Under the pieces are notes generated by a model. That model saw only the letters and a list, made by a program, of their open reading frames with translations, was not told the origin of the DNA and did not search any database. This document shows, in pieces, positions 41,199 through 50,319 of a stretch of DNA of 64,000 bases; positions within the stretch are counted from its first letter, which is position 1; every line of letters starts with the position of its first letter. The stretch lies in NCBI RefSeq assembly GCF_006363955.1, contig NZ_CP040948.1, forward strand, positions 1,550,001-1,614,000. Direction: 5' to 3'. Source of the stretch: Methylophilus medardicus (GTDB lineage: Bacteria; Pseudomonadota; Gammaproteobacteria; Burkholderiales; Methylophilaceae). A program made the position numbers and the translations under genes.

Positions 41199-41522
41199 AT
41201 GGCGATTACCCTGACTGAGACCGCAGCCAACCGTGTTGAAAAGTTCTTGGCAAACCGTGGCAAAGGCCTAGGTTTGCGTCTGGGCGTCAAAACCACCGGC
41301 TGTTCAGGCATGGCCTACACCTTAGAATTCGTTGATGAAATGCTGGACGAAGATATTGCGTTTGAAAGCCATGGCATTAAGGTCATTGTCGATCCAAAAA
41401 GCTTGGTATACATCGATGGCACCGAACTCGACTTCACCAAAGAAGGGTTGAACGAAGGCTTCAAGTTCAACAATCCAAATGTGAAAGATGAGTGCGGCTG
41501 CGGCGAATCCTTTACCGTTTAA
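41199..41522 (+). CDS. iscA: A-type Fe-S carrier IscA
   Basis: 107 aa. The conserved cysteines are in [14 protein letters not shown] and the C-terminal DECGCGESF. It starts immediately after the iscU stop. Confidence 0.96.
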   Translation: MAITLTETAANRVEKFLANRGKGLGLRLGVKTTGCSGMAYTLEFVDEMLDEDIAFESHGIKVIVDPKSLVYIDGTELDFTKEGLNEGFKFNNPNVKDECGCGESFTV

Positions 41523-41574
41523 CGCGTTGCGGCCTCTACCTGCACACAAGCAGTGTGTTTGCCATCGATAGAAT

Positions 41575-42087
41575 ATGCAAAACTATTTCGCCCTCTTTCA
41601 GCTACCGCAACAGTTTGCGGTAGATCTCGCATTGCTAGATCGCCAATACCGTCAGTTACAGGCGGAAGTGCATCCAGATAAATTTGTGAACGCATCGCCT
41701 GCAGAACGCATGCAGTCTATGCAAATGGCGACCTTGGCTAACGAAGCCTATCTGACGCTAAAACAGCCCACTGCCCGTGCGCGCTACCTGCTTCAACTGC
41801 AGGGCGTTGAAACGGACGAAGAGAACAACACGGCCATGCCTACAGATTTTTTAATGGCGCAAATGGAATGGCGTGAGGCGATGGATGAAGCGAAATTGAG
41901 CAAAGATGTTGCCGCCTTGGAGTTGTTGCTCACCGACATGCGGCAGCAGGCAAAAGCATTGCAGCAAGACATTGAAAGTGAGATCGTAGAGAACCCGACG
42001 CAAGCTGCACTGACCGTGCGCAAATTGCGCTTTATAGACAAAGTGAGTGAAGATGTGAATCAACTAATCGCTCAGTTGGAAGATTAG
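41575..42087 (+). CDS. hscB: Co-chaperone HscB (J-protein)
   Basis: 170 aa. The N-terminal J-domain contains the HPDKF loop (residues ~34-38) that stimulates HscA ATPase. The C-terminal three-helix bundle (~90-170) binds IscU. It is 6 bp upstream of hscA. Confidence 0.95.
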   Translation: MQNYFALFQLPQQFAVDLALLDRQYRQLQAEVHPDKFVNASPAERMQSMQMATLANEAYLTLKQPTARARYLLQLQGVETDEENNTAMPTDFLMAQMEWREAMDEAKLSKDVAALELLLTDMRQQAKALQQDIESEIVENPTQAALTVRKLRFIDKVSEDVNQLIAQLED

Positions 42088-42093
42088 AGTTTC

Positions 42094-43983
42094 ATGGCCC
42101 TATTACAGATTTCTGAACCTGGCGCATCCCCTGCCCCGCATCAACACAAGCTGGCTGTCGGCATTGATTTAGGCACGACTAACTCGCTGGTGGCCACGGT
42201 GCGCAGTGGGATGAGCACCGTATTACATGATGAGCACGGGCATGCATTGCTGCCTTCTGTGGTGCGCTATCTAGAGCACGACGTCGTGGTTGGTCATGAG
42301 GCGCAGGCTGCGCAAAGCCTGGACCCCGTCAACACGATCGTTTCGGTCAAACGCTTTATGGGTCGTGCTTTGCACGATATCACTGACCGGGCGCATATTC
42401 CTTATCATTTTGTTGAAAATGATCGCTCGCAAGGCATGCTTGAACTCAACACCCGCGCAGGTTTAAAAAGCCCAGTAGAAATATCAGCTGACATTTTAAA
42501 AACACTCAAGATTCGCGCAGAAAAAGCACTCGGCGGTGAGTTGACCGGCGCGGTGATTACCGTACCGGCATATTTTGATGATGCACAACGTCAGGCAACC
42601 AAAGATGCTGCGCGTCTGGCTGGCTTGCATGTATTGCGCTTGCTCAATGAGCCCACAGCCGCAGCAGTCGCCTACGGGCTGGACAATGCGGCTGAGGGTG
42701 TCTATGTTATTTATGACTTAGGCGGTGGCACGTTTGATATTTCTATTTTGCGCTTGAGCAAAGGGGTGTTTGAAGTATTGGCAACCAATGGCGACTCCGC
42801 TCTCGGCGGTGACGACTTTGATCACCGCATTTTTTGCTGGGTACTCGACCAAGTGCGGCTCAAGACCAGCGACTTTAAGCCACTCAGCGAAGAAGACACC
42901 CGCTTATTGCTGACCAAAGCACGTCAGGCCAAAGAATGGCTCACCGATAATCATGAAGCAAATATTGTTTGTAAATTAAGTAATGGCGCCTTGGTCGACG
43001 AAACCTTATCCGTCAGCCAATTTGTGACGTTGACTGAGCATCTCGTGAACAAAACGCTGAGTCCCACGCGAAAAGCAATGCGCGATGCAGGATTAAGCAT
43101 CAGTGACATCAAAGGCGTGGTGTTGGTTGGAGGCGCTACACGCATGCCGCATATTCGCCATGCGGTACAGGCTTTTTTTGAGCAAGAACCATTAACGAAT
43201 CTTGATCCCGACAAAGTAGTCGCCCTCGGCGCGGCCATTCAGGCCAATGTGCTGGCAGGCAACCGCAGCGATGAAGATCTGTTGTTGCTGGATGTGACGC
43301 CGCTATCGCTAGGTCTTGAAACCATGGGTGGCTTGGTCGAAAAAGTCATTCCGCGTAACTCAACCTTGCCGATTGCACGGGCACAAGATTTCACCACCTA
43401 TAAAGATGGTCAAACCGCATTGGCGATTCACGTCGTGCAAGGTGAGCGGGAACTGGTCTCAGACTGCCGCTCTTTGGCACGCTTTGAATTGCGTGGTATT
43501 CCACCGATGGCCGCAGGCGCAGCGCGCATTCGCGTCACCTTTCAAGTCGATGCTGACGGCTTATTATCGGTCACCGCGCGCGAGCAAACCAACGGTGTCG
43601 AAGCCAACATGACGGTCAAACCATCTTATGGTCTGAGCGAAGATCAAATCACCACTATGCTTAAAGACTCCTTCGGTGCCGCTGAGAGCGATAAAGCCGC
43701 CCGCATGTTGCGAGAGGCCGTGGTTGACGCGCAACGTCTCATTGAAGCGATTGAGGCAGCGCTCACCGAAGATGGCGAGCATCTATTAAGCAGCGATGAA
43801 AATGAAACAATTCGTCAGCACATCGCAGCCCTAAAAACCTTATGTCAGGGCACAGACAGCCATGCAATTAACCAGGCAAGCGACGCACTCAACCATGCCA
43901 CAGAAGACTTTGCCGCCAGACGCATGGACGCCTCGGTGCAAAAGGCGCTTGCGGGTAAAAACCTAGATTCACTGGAACTATAA
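42094..43983 (+). CDS. hscA: Hsp70-class chaperone HscA
   Basis: 629 aa. The Hsp70 ATPase signatures are present ([48 protein letters not shown]), followed by the substrate-binding domain. It helps move the cluster off IscU through the LPPVK motif seen in iscU. It is separated from fdx by a single base. Confidence 0.96.
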   Translation: MALLQISEPGASPAPHQHKLAVGIDLGTTNSLVATVRSGMSTVLHDEHGHALLPSVVRYLEHDVVVGHEAQAAQSLDPVNTIVSVKRFMGRALHDITDRAHIPYHFVENDRSQGMLELNTRAGLKSPVEISADILKTLKIRAEKALGGELTGAVITVPAYFDDAQRQATKDAARLAGLHVLRLLNEPTAAAVAYGLDNAAEGVYVIYDLGGGTFDISILRLSKGVFEVLATNGDSALGGDDFDHRIFCWVLDQVRLKTSDFKPLSEEDTRLLLTKARQAKEWLTDNHEANIVCKLSNGALVDETLSVSQFVTLTEHLVNKTLSPTRKAMRDAGLSISDIKGVVLVGGATRMPHIRHAVQAFFEQEPLTNLDPDKVVALGAAIQANVLAGNRSDEDLLLLDVTPLSLGLETMGGLVEKVIPRNSTLPIARAQDFTTYKDGQTALAIHVVQGERELVSDCRSLARFELRGIPPMAAGAARIRVTFQVDADGLLSVTAREQTNGVEANMTVKPSYGLSEDQITTMLKDSFGAAESDKAARMLREAVVDAQRLIEAIEAALTEDGEHLLSSDENETIRQHIAALKTLCQGTDSHAINQASDALNHATEDFAARRMDASVQKALAGKNLDSLEL

Positions 43984-43984
43984 T

Positions 43985-44326
43985 ATGCCAAAAATTACTG
44001 TATTACCGCATGCCGAACTCTGCCCGCAAGGCGCAGTGATTGAAGTGGCACAAGGCACCTCCATTTGCGATGCGCTGTTAAAAAATGACATCGATATCGA
44101 TAATGCCTGTGGCGGCGTGTGCGCCTGTACGACCTGTCACATCGTGGTGCGCGAGGGCTTTAACACGCTGAATGACATCGAAGAGGATGAAGACGATATG
44201 CTCGATCGTGCTTGGGGTCTTACCCCGCAGTCACGACTTTCTTGCCAGGCGGTGATACAAAGCGCAGATGTAACGGTGGAGATTCCGAAATACAGCATCA
44301 ACCTGGCCAAAGAGGGCCAGCACTAG
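43985..44326 (+). CDS. fdx: 2Fe-2S ferredoxin of the Isc system
   Basis: 113 aa adrenodoxin-type ferredoxin. The cluster ligands are in ACGGVCACTTCHIVV, and the last Cys is in RLSCQAVI. It supplies electrons for cluster assembly. Last gene of the isc operon, followed by a strong terminator. Confidence 0.96.
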   Translation: MPKITVLPHAELCPQGAVIEVAQGTSICDALLKNDIDIDNACGGVCACTTCHIVVREGFNTLNDIEEDEDDMLDRAWGLTPQSRLSCQAVIQSADVTVEIPKYSINLAKEGQH

Positions 44327-44349
44327 GGCTGAAAGCCTCCATGGTGCAC

Positions 44350-44380
44350 AAAAAAGCCGATGCAAGCATCGGCTTTTTTT
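44350..44380. terminator. Bidirectional terminator between fdx and the carbonic anhydrase gene
   Basis: AAAAAGCCGATGC and GCATCGGCTTTTT flank AA, with a T run following on the plus strand and an A run before it. It lies between convergent genes. Confidence 0.9.
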
Positions 44381-44398
44381 ATGCGAACAGTGCCATGC

Positions 44399-45043
44399 TT
44401 AACCGATAAAAGTATCTTCGAGGAAATTTACTTTACCGTTTGAGATATCGTAGACGGCGCCCACTATACCGATCTGCTTGCTTTGCAGCATATCGTCCAC
44501 AATATCACTGCAACGAATAATCGTATCGATCTGATACTTGACGTTTAACGCGCAAATTTTCTCAACAAAATCGCTATTTTTTGAGTTGCGTTGGTCGGCA
44601 TCCGTGATGGTTTTTTCATGACGTATCGCTGGCTTGATCAAATTAATAATCTCGCCGATGTGGCCGTCCTTAAAGTCATCACAAGCGGCTTTGACCGCAC
44701 CACATGAACTATGCCCCATGACTACGATCAGTTTGCTGCCTAGGTATTTACTCGCAAACTCAAGGCTGCCAATGGCTTTGTCTGAGGCAATATTGCCTGC
44801 CAATCGCACACTGAATACATCGCCCAGTGCTTGGTCAAATAACAACTCGACCGGGGCACGCGAATCGCTGCAGCTTAAAAATGAAGAGAAAGGATGTTGT
44901 TTATCTTTGGTAATTTGAATCAGGCTTTTGAAGTCTTTGTCTTGCTCACGGTCGTTGGCAAAACGGCGATTACCTTCAATTAAAATATCCAATGCCTCAC
45001 GTGGGGTCATTTTTTCACGGTCGAGTAAAGGGTGTTTGTACAT
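44399..45043 (-). CDS. Beta-class carbonic anhydrase
   Basis: 214 aa zinc enzyme interconverting CO2 and bicarbonate. The zinc ligands are Cys58 (SCSDSRAP), His111 and Cys114 (GHSSCGAV), with the Asp60/Arg62 dyad intact. It starts 46 bp after the SulP transporter stop on the same strand. The pair probably supplies bicarbonate, which suits a methylotroph's CO2-dependent carboxylations (an inference). Confidence 0.94.
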   Translation of the reverse strand: MYKHPLLDREKMTPREALDILIEGNRRFANDREQDKDFKSLIQITKDKQHPFSSFLSCSDSRAPVELLFDQALGDVFSVRLAGNIASDKAIGSLEFASKYLGSKLIVVMGHSSCGAVKAACDDFKDGHIGEIINLIKPAIRHEKTITDADQRNSKNSDFVEKICALNVKYQIDTIIRCSDIVDDMLQSKQIGIVGAVYDISNGKVNFLEDTFIG

Positions 45044-45088
45044 ATGTAACCTCTGTCAAATAATTATTATGAATGCTAGGGGATGAAG

Positions 45089-46675
45089 CTAGTGCCCCAA
45101 TAAATGTTTGGGTGGTTTGAATTGAATGGTCTCCACCACTATATTTTTTAATTTTGCATGTTGCTGGTAGTCATGAATAAACTCCACCACATCATAAGCG
45201 ATGGACTTACTGCTGGTGCAGTCAATCACCACCTTGCTGTTAGCGGGTATGCTATCAAGCACCTCCAGAATGCTCGCTTTGTTAAAAAACGAGACTTCTT
45301 CTGCCAGCACCAGGTGATAAACCTCTTTACCCTCTTCAGTAGAGCGTGTTTGTTTGATGTAATGCGAGTTGCGGTAGCTGTGATGTAAAGTGAAAAATAC
45401 AGCCACCACCAGACCTAAACCAATCCCAGTCAACAAATCAGTGAAGACGATGGCCACAATGGTGACGATAAACGGTATGAACTGCTCCCAGCCGAGCGCA
45501 TACATCTGTTTAAACAGGCTAGGCTTCGCCAGTTTGTAACCCACCATAATCAGAATAGTGGCTAAGCTAGCCAGTGGGATCAAATTCAAAAAACTCGCAA
45601 TGGTCATTGCACTTAACAACAACCAAAAACCGTGCAAAATAGCAGACAGTTTAGTTTGTGCGCCAAAAGTAATATTGGCACTGCTGCGCACAATCACTTG
45701 CGTGATCGGCAAACCGCCGATCAAACCAGAGACCATATTGCCCAGGCCTTGCGCTTTGAGTTCACGATTAGTGGGGGTAATCCTTTTTGATGGATCTAAC
45801 TTGTCAGTGGCCTCAACACACAACAGCGTTTCTAAGCTGGCCACAATGGCCATCACCAACGCCGTTTTAATCACCAGCGGTTGCGTCATCTGGCTAAAAT
45901 CGGGGTGGGTAAAAAAACTGGCAAAGTCACCGATACTGCTCGCCACCGGTAAGCTGACTATTTGTGAAGCATCCAGTTTAAAGTCCAGCCATTGATTCAC
46001 AAAAGCCAAGTTCAGCGCAATACCGACCAACACCACCACAATCGGCCCTTGCAATAGTTGGAACACGCGGTGTTTTTTGGTGAGCACACTGTCCCACAGA
46101 ATCAAAATCACAAACGAAACCACGGCGATTAAAATAGCGCCGGGCGTCAGCAAATCCCACGCTTGTAAAATATCTGTAAACGTATTGTGCCCACTGCCCT
46201 CTTCAAACGCTTCGTCGCCCTCGAAGTCGGCATCGTAACCAAACGCGTGTGGTATCTGCTTTAAAATAATCAATAAGCCAATACCGGTTAACATGCCTTT
46301 GATCACCGAAGACGGCACGAAATACGCAATAAATCCCGCTTTAAATTGGCCTAATAAAAACTGGAACAGACCCGCCAACACCACAGCGGCCAGAAACGCT
46401 TCATAAGAGCCTAAGTTGCCAATGGCTGCCAAAACAATGACCGCCAGCCCCGCTGCCGGGCCACTCACCCCCAGTTGCGAACCGCTGGCAAAGCCGACCA
46501 CAATGCCGCCGATGATGCCGGCAATGACCCCGGAAAATAAGGGAGCACCTGATGCAAGCGCAATGCCCAAACATAGTGGCAAGGCCACAAAAAACACCAC
46601 AATCGAGGCAGGCAAGTCTCGATTGATATGCTTAAAAAACGCTAGTGAACCAGAGTCTTGCAACGTGCTTGACAT
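45089..46675 (-). CDS. SulP-family anion (probably bicarbonate) transporter with STAS domain
   Basis: 528 aa with 10-12 membrane segments. The SulP signature region is present (PLCLGIALASGAPLFSGVIA, SGPAAGLAVIVLAAI). A short STAS-like end (~440-525, NSKVVIDCTSSKSIAYDVVE) follows. SulP proteins next to a carbonic anhydrase gene are commonly bicarbonate or sulfate carriers; the adjacency here favours bicarbonate. Confidence 0.9.
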   Translation of the reverse strand: MSSTLQDSGSLAFFKHINRDLPASIVVFFVALPLCLGIALASGAPLFSGVIAGIIGGIVVGFASGSQLGVSGPAAGLAVIVLAAIGNLGSYEAFLAAVVLAGLFQFLLGQFKAGFIAYFVPSSVIKGMLTGIGLLIILKQIPHAFGYDADFEGDEAFEEGSGHNTFTDILQAWDLLTPGAILIAVVSFVILILWDSVLTKKHRVFQLLQGPIVVVLVGIALNLAFVNQWLDFKLDASQIVSLPVASSIGDFASFFTHPDFSQMTQPLVIKTALVMAIVASLETLLCVEATDKLDPSKRITPTNRELKAQGLGNMVSGLIGGLPITQVIVRSSANITFGAQTKLSAILHGFWLLLSAMTIASFLNLIPLASLATILIMVGYKLAKPSLFKQMYALGWEQFIPFIVTIVAIVFTDLLTGIGLGLVVAVFFTLHHSYRNSHYIKQTRSTEEGKEVYHLVLAEEVSFFNKASILEVLDSIPANSKVVIDCTSSKSIAYDVVEFIHDYQQHAKLKNIVVETIQFKPPKHLLGH

Positions 46676-46744
46676 CGTTTATATCCTTCACACATAAAAT
46701 AATCGTTATATTTTTTTAATTGTATAGGTTGCCATTTTCACACA

Positions 46745-46771
46745 CAAAACCCCGCAATGTTGCGGGGTTGA
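46745..46771 (-). terminator. Terminator of the first GKRPY operon
   Basis: AACCCCGCAA and TTGCGGGGTT (46748-46769) flank only TG. On the minus strand the hairpin continues into TTTTGTGTG, 31 bp past the stop at 46802. Confidence 0.7.
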
Positions 46772-46801
46772 GGGTGGTTGATCAGCCTAGGGCAAACTAT
46801 T

Positions 46802-47089
46802 TTAATCTGCCGAGCTGCCCGCCGTGTAAGGACGCTTGCCAATAAAATTCAGACGCATCTGCTGGTGCTTATCAAAACCTGGTTCCGGTTTGTCAGTCAC
46901 AATGCCAGCCCCAACCCATTTTTCATCCGGATTTTGCTTGGCGATGGGTGCTTTCGCGTAAGGACGCTTACCCAAAAAGTGGTTTTGATGCATCTGGTTC
47001 ACAACCGACTCCTGCTCTACTGACTCTTCAGCCTGCGCATAAGACATTAAACCAAATGTTACCCATAGTGCCAACAAAAATTTACACAT
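46802..47089 (-). CDS. Small secreted GKRPY-motif protein, B type, locus 1
   Basis: 95 aa. Signal peptide 1-20 (ending SYAQA). The mature part is free of Cys and carries two GKRPY motifs (40-44 and 84-88), each preceded by a His/Met/Asn-rich stretch (QMHQNHFL and KHQQMRLNFI). Between them is KWVGAGIVTD with Trp58. A ribosome site AGGAGCGAG precedes the ATG; the paralogue at 54366 has nearly the same one. It is the second gene of a two-gene operon, 84 bp after the A-type gene. I recognise no family; the repeated conserved motifs and the second locus show it is a real gene. A metal or peptide ligand is conceivable but unproven. Confidence 0.85.
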   Translation of the reverse strand: MCKFLLALWVTFGLMSYAQAEESVEQESVVNQMHQNHFLGKRPYAKAPIAKQNPDEKWVGAGIVTDKPEPGFDKHQQMRLNFIGKRPYTAGSSAD

Positions 47090-47173
47090 TTCTCGCTCCT
47101 ACATTATTCATTTATAGTTACAGTTTTATGAATTGCACGTTGATTATGTCGACATTAGCTTACACAACTCTGA

Positions 47174-47431
47174 CTAGAAAGCGCGCTTGCCAAGTGCATG
47201 CATTTTCAGCACTTGTTGGGTATTCGTTTGGTCTACTCTTAGTGTAGCACCTACCCAAGCTTGCTCAGCGTCGGCCTTGGCCAACACCACAGGCTGATAA
47301 GGGCGCTTACCCAGAAAATGTACGTGATGGACATTCTGCACTTTTTCACCAGAATTGTTTTCAGACGCTTGTACTGCCACGCCAAAGCTCAAGCCTAAGA
47401 TCATGGTTACCGCAGTAGTAAATGTACGCAT
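47174..47431 (-). CDS. Small secreted GKRPY-motif protein, A type, locus 1
   Basis: 85 aa. Signal peptide 1-22 (ending AVQA). GKRPY at 41-45 follows HHVHFL. AKADAEQAWVGATLRVD (51-67) contains Trp59, and the protein ends exactly in GKRAF (81-85) after KMHAL. It is close to the protein at 54016, sharing AKADxEQxWVGATLxVD. AAAGGAGAAC lies 7 bp before the ATG. A 40-bp box shared with the other locus lies 105 bp upstream, and a LuxR-type regulator diverges from it. No known family or domain. Confidence 0.87.
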   Translation of the reverse strand: MRTFTTAVTMILGLSFGVAVQASENNSGEKVQNVHHVHFLGKRPYQPVVLAKADAEQAWVGATLRVDQTNTQQVLKMHALGKRAF

Positions 47432-47490
47432 ATTTGTTCTCCTTTAAGTAGTCCGTTGACTGTCGTTTCTGAATGCTTTCAATCTCAATG

Positions 47491-47514
47491 CATTCACCAT
47501 GGATTGCATTTTGC
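47491..47514 (-). promoter_or_regulatory. Second conserved block upstream of GKRPY operon 1 (possible core promoter)
   Basis: On the minus strand this reads GCAAAATGCAA, then TCCATGGTGAATG. It matches 53939-53962 at about 19 of 24 positions and lies 22 bp from the 40-bp box at both loci. CAAAAT (CATAAT at the other locus) could be the -10 of a regulator-dependent promoter. Confidence 0.6.
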
Positions 47515-47535
47515 CCATGTTCTGACAACAAAAAA

Positions 47536-47575
47536 TCTACCAATATAGGTAGTTCGGTATATACTAAACGGCATA
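47536..47575. promoter_or_regulatory. Shared 40-bp box between GKRPY operon 1 and the LuxR-type gene
   Basis: Read toward the peptide genes (minus strand) it is TATGCCGTTT-A-GTATATACC-GAA-CTACCTATAT, then TGGTAGA. The same order and spacing recur at 53878-53917 upstream of operon 2. GTATATAC is a palindrome, and CTACC/GGTAG half-sites are present. It touches the start codon of the divergent regulator, so that protein may control both its own gene and the peptide operons (inference). Confidence 0.75.
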
Positions 47576-48339
47576 TGCAAAATAACCTACCTCCTTCTAC
47601 CGAGAGCGCATTTGCGCTGCGAAACGCGCTCAAACAGAGCCAAGTGCAACTGGCACATGACCGTTTGTTTGAACGTCTGGGCCAGAAATTGTTCATGCAT
47701 GGGTGGTCAGAAGCGCTGTTGCAATGGCTGCTGGATGAACTATGCATGCAGTTTGGCGCGGCACACGGCTTGATCAGCCAGCAGCATGCCGGTGCGCTAA
47801 AAATGCTGGCGCAGCGTGGCAAGACGTTTCCGGTGGGTGCTCGCGTGCCGATGCTGGGCGCTCTGGGACAATGGCTGAAAGAACCGATACGCTTTGAGGC
47901 CCATACCCAATTTGTGCCCAGCTTGTGGACAGTCACTACAGTGGAGCAATCTGTGTTGCACTGCTATCACCTGCCCATCGCCTGTCAGCAACGCGCGGTG
48001 GGATTGCTAGGGTTAATGACCGGCAACCCATTAAGCGCAGCGAGTTTGCAAGTGCTTCATAGCGCCTGCGGTCTAATAGGTTTCGCCTTGCAGGGTCAGC
48101 CAAACAGTCAGCATGTGATTGATGACAGTGCCCTGCAAAAACTTACTCCGCGTGAACGCGAGGTATTTGCACTACTCCCCTCCGGCGCCAGTAATGCAGC
48201 GCTAGCGCTCAAATTGGGCATCTCGCCAGGCACGGTTAAGATTCACGTTGAGCGCATTTTAAGCAAACTAGATTTGAATGACCGTACCCAGGCTGCCGTC
48301 AAAGCGGTAGAGGCAGGATTCAAGAGTGAGGGTTTATAA
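47575..48339 (+). CDS. LuxR-type transcription regulator with GAF-like N-terminal domain
   Basis: 254 aa from the ATG at 47575. The start is uncertain: no clear ribosome site, and the frame is open back to an ATG at 47473. Residues ~20-180 look like a GAF-type sensory fold (LDELCMQFGAAHGLISQQ, LPIACQQRAVGLLGLM) without a recognisable ligand motif. Residues ~190-250 are a LuxR HTH (LTPREREVFALLPSGASN, LGISPGTVKIHVERILSKL). It diverges from GKRPY operon 1 and is followed after 3 bp by a hybrid kinase gene. It is the best candidate for the factor binding the shared 40-bp box. Confidence 0.88.
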   Translation: MQNNLPPSTESAFALRNALKQSQVQLAHDRLFERLGQKLFMHGWSEALLQWLLDELCMQFGAAHGLISQQHAGALKMLAQRGKTFPVGARVPMLGALGQWLKEPIRFEAHTQFVPSLWTVTTVEQSVLHCYHLPIACQQRAVGLLGLMTGNPLSAASLQVLHSACGLIGFALQGQPNSQHVIDDSALQKLTPREREVFALLPSGASNAALALKLGISPGTVKIHVERILSKLDLNDRTQAAVKAVEAGFKSEGL

Positions 48340-48342
48340 CGC

Positions 48343-50319
48343 ATGAATCGCGCATTCAATCCTTTGCAGCAACTCACCAGCCGGATGAATCGACTGTGGC
48401 AGGATTTGTCATTAACCACGAAGGGCATCGTGTTAAATGCCTTGCCGTTAACCGTATTGCTAGCCTCACTGGCATTGATTTTTGAAAGCGAACAACAAGC
48501 CGCTTTACTTGAAAGACGCGTACAAAATGCGCTACAAATCCAGCAGGATATCCAAACCTTGCAAACCTTGTTACTCGAAGCCTCCACCGGTGTGCGCGAT
48601 TTTTTGCTCACCGGCAATCGCCAGTTTTTGTCTGGCTATGAGAGTGCGAAGCAAAGCATGCCCAATCTGTTGAATTCGCTAGAACATAATCTGGACGACC
48701 AATCACAACAACATTTATTACAAGTCATCCATCCGCTGGTCGCCAAAAATCTTGACGATTTGGCCGTGCTCGCCAGCCATCGTCAAAAAGAGGCCGATGA
48801 AGCCCTCATTCGTAAATTTAGCTCACAAGGCAATGCGTTGAATCAATTACGCAGTCATCTAAACAAGATGAGCTTGCGCGAGTCTGCGATTGTTAATCAA
48901 GACAAAAAAGAAGTAATTTACGAACGCAAACGTAACTTACGGATTACATTAATGGCGGTGATTGCAGGTGTCGTGGGTTCACTAATTGGCGTTTGGCTGT
49001 TTACGCAGACCATCGTCACGCGGGTGAAAACCATCCGTGATAGCGCGAATCATTTAGTCAAAGGCGAACCATTGGCGTTACCCAGCATTAGCCGGGACGA
49101 ATTAGGACAACTGACCAGCGAATTAGAACATGCCTCACGATTGCTCACGCAAAGCGCGCAAGAGGCCCATTTAGCCAAGGTTGAAGCAGAAGAAGCGAGT
49201 GCGGCAAAAAGTAATTTTTTATCGCGCACTAGCCATGAGCTGCGCACGCCGTTGAATGCCATTTTAGGCTTTGCACAAATTCTTGAAAACGATTTGCCTG
49301 AGGGCCGGCAAAAAGACAGTGCGGCGTTAATCCACAATGCTGGCCAACACTTGTTGAAACTAATCAATGAGGTGTTGGATATCTCGCGTATTGAGAGCGG
49401 CGATATCGGTATGTCGATGGAGGTGCTGGCGCTGAACCAGCTGCTTGAGGAGGCCTACCATTATTTAAAACCGCTGGAGAAAGTACGTGACATGACGATT
49501 GTCACCCAGTTTGAGGATGATTTATTTGTGCGTGCCGATCGGCAGCGATTGTTGCAGGTGATCTTGAACTTACTGGCAAACGCGCTGAAATACGGCCCGG
49601 ATAGCACCAAGGTGCGGTTTCATGCTTATCGTCAGCAGGGCAAGGTTCGCGTTGATATCGAGGATGCCGGCAAAGGTATCCCCGCACAATTGCGCTCTCG
49701 CTTGTTTACGCCTTTTGACCGGTTGGGGGCAGAGCGCACCGTCATTGAGGGCACTGGCTTAGGTTTGGTACTTAGCAAACAACTGATCGATGCCATGGGC
49801 GGTGAAATTGGGGTGGCAGAAGACAAAAGCCTATTCTGGTTCAGTTTGCCTGAGACGCTTGAAATAGCCGCAATCCGGCCAGACACAACCGCGCAGGCAG
49901 CCGTGCCTATCATACGCGCGGCCGCCAAAAGTGCTGGCAAACGCCATGTGCTTTACGTCGAAGATAACCAGAGCAATCAGGCCTTGATTGAGGCCATGAT
50001 GAGTAAGCACCGTCACCTTAAACTCCATCTTGCCGCAAGTGTCCAAGAGAGTCTGGTATGGTTGAGAGATATGCAGCCAGACTTGCTACTTTTGGACCTC
50101 AACTTGCCGGATGGCTCAGGTGAATCCTTGATCCACCACATTCAATCCAGCCGGACCCAGTTGCAACAAATGCCCATTATTGTACTTAGCGCCGACGCGC
50201 TGCCAGAGACCATACAACGCTTAAACGCACTGGGCATCGCGCATTATTTTACTAAACCGATTAATGTTGCCGCCTTCAATCAGCTACTGTTAAAACTCCT
50301 GCCGGAGTCCCCCTTATGA
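48343..50319 (+). CDS. Hybrid sensor histidine kinase (CHASE3-HAMP-HisKA-HATPase-REC)
   Basis: 658 aa inner-membrane kinase. TM1 (~28-46) and TM2 (~200-222) flank a CHASE3-like periplasmic domain with FLLTGNRQFLSGYESA. HAMP is at ~222-275. The phospho-acceptor His is in SRTSHELRTPLNAILGF (~305). The ATP-binding boxes are NLLANALKYGPDS, DAGKGIP and GTGLGLVLSK. A C-terminal receiver has its Asp in LLLLDLNLPDGSG. The stop overlaps the next gene by 4 bp. The signal is unknown; the operon with the LuxR-type gene suggests all three work together. Confidence 0.93.
   Translation: MNRAFNPLQQLTSRMNRLWQDLSLTTKGIVLNALPLTVLLASLALIFESEQQAALLERRVQNALQIQQDIQTLQTLLLEASTGVRDFLLTGNRQFLSGYESAKQSMPNLLNSLEHNLDDQSQQHLLQVIHPLVAKNLDDLAVLASHRQKEADEALIRKFSSQGNALNQLRSHLNKMSLRESAIVNQDKKEVIYERKRNLRITLMAVIAGVVGSLIGVWLFTQTIVTRVKTIRDSANHLVKGEPLALPSISRDELGQLTSELEHASRLLTQSAQEAHLAKVEAEEASAAKSNFLSRTSHELRTPLNAILGFAQILENDLPEGRQKDSAALIHNAGQHLLKLINEVLDISRIESGDIGMSMEVLALNQLLEEAYHYLKPLEKVRDMTIVTQFEDDLFVRADRQRLLQVILNLLANALKYGPDSTKVRFHAYRQQGKVRVDIEDAGKGIPAQLRSRLFTPFDRLGAERTVIEGTGLGLVLSKQLIDAMGGEIGVAEDKSLFWFSLPETLEIAAIRPDTTAQAAVPIIRAAAKSAGKRHVLYVEDNQSNQALIEAMMSKHRHLKLHLAASVQESLVWLRDMQPDLLLLDLNLPDGSGESLIHHIQSSRTQLQQMPIIVLSADALPETIQRLNALGIAHYFTKPINVAAFNQLLLKLLPESPL

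Noticed and set aside
46802-47431. GKR motifs as eukaryote-like amidation and dibasic processing sites
   Set aside because: The resemblance is only formal; bacteria lack that processing chain. I keep a generic processing idea as a low-weight hypothesis.
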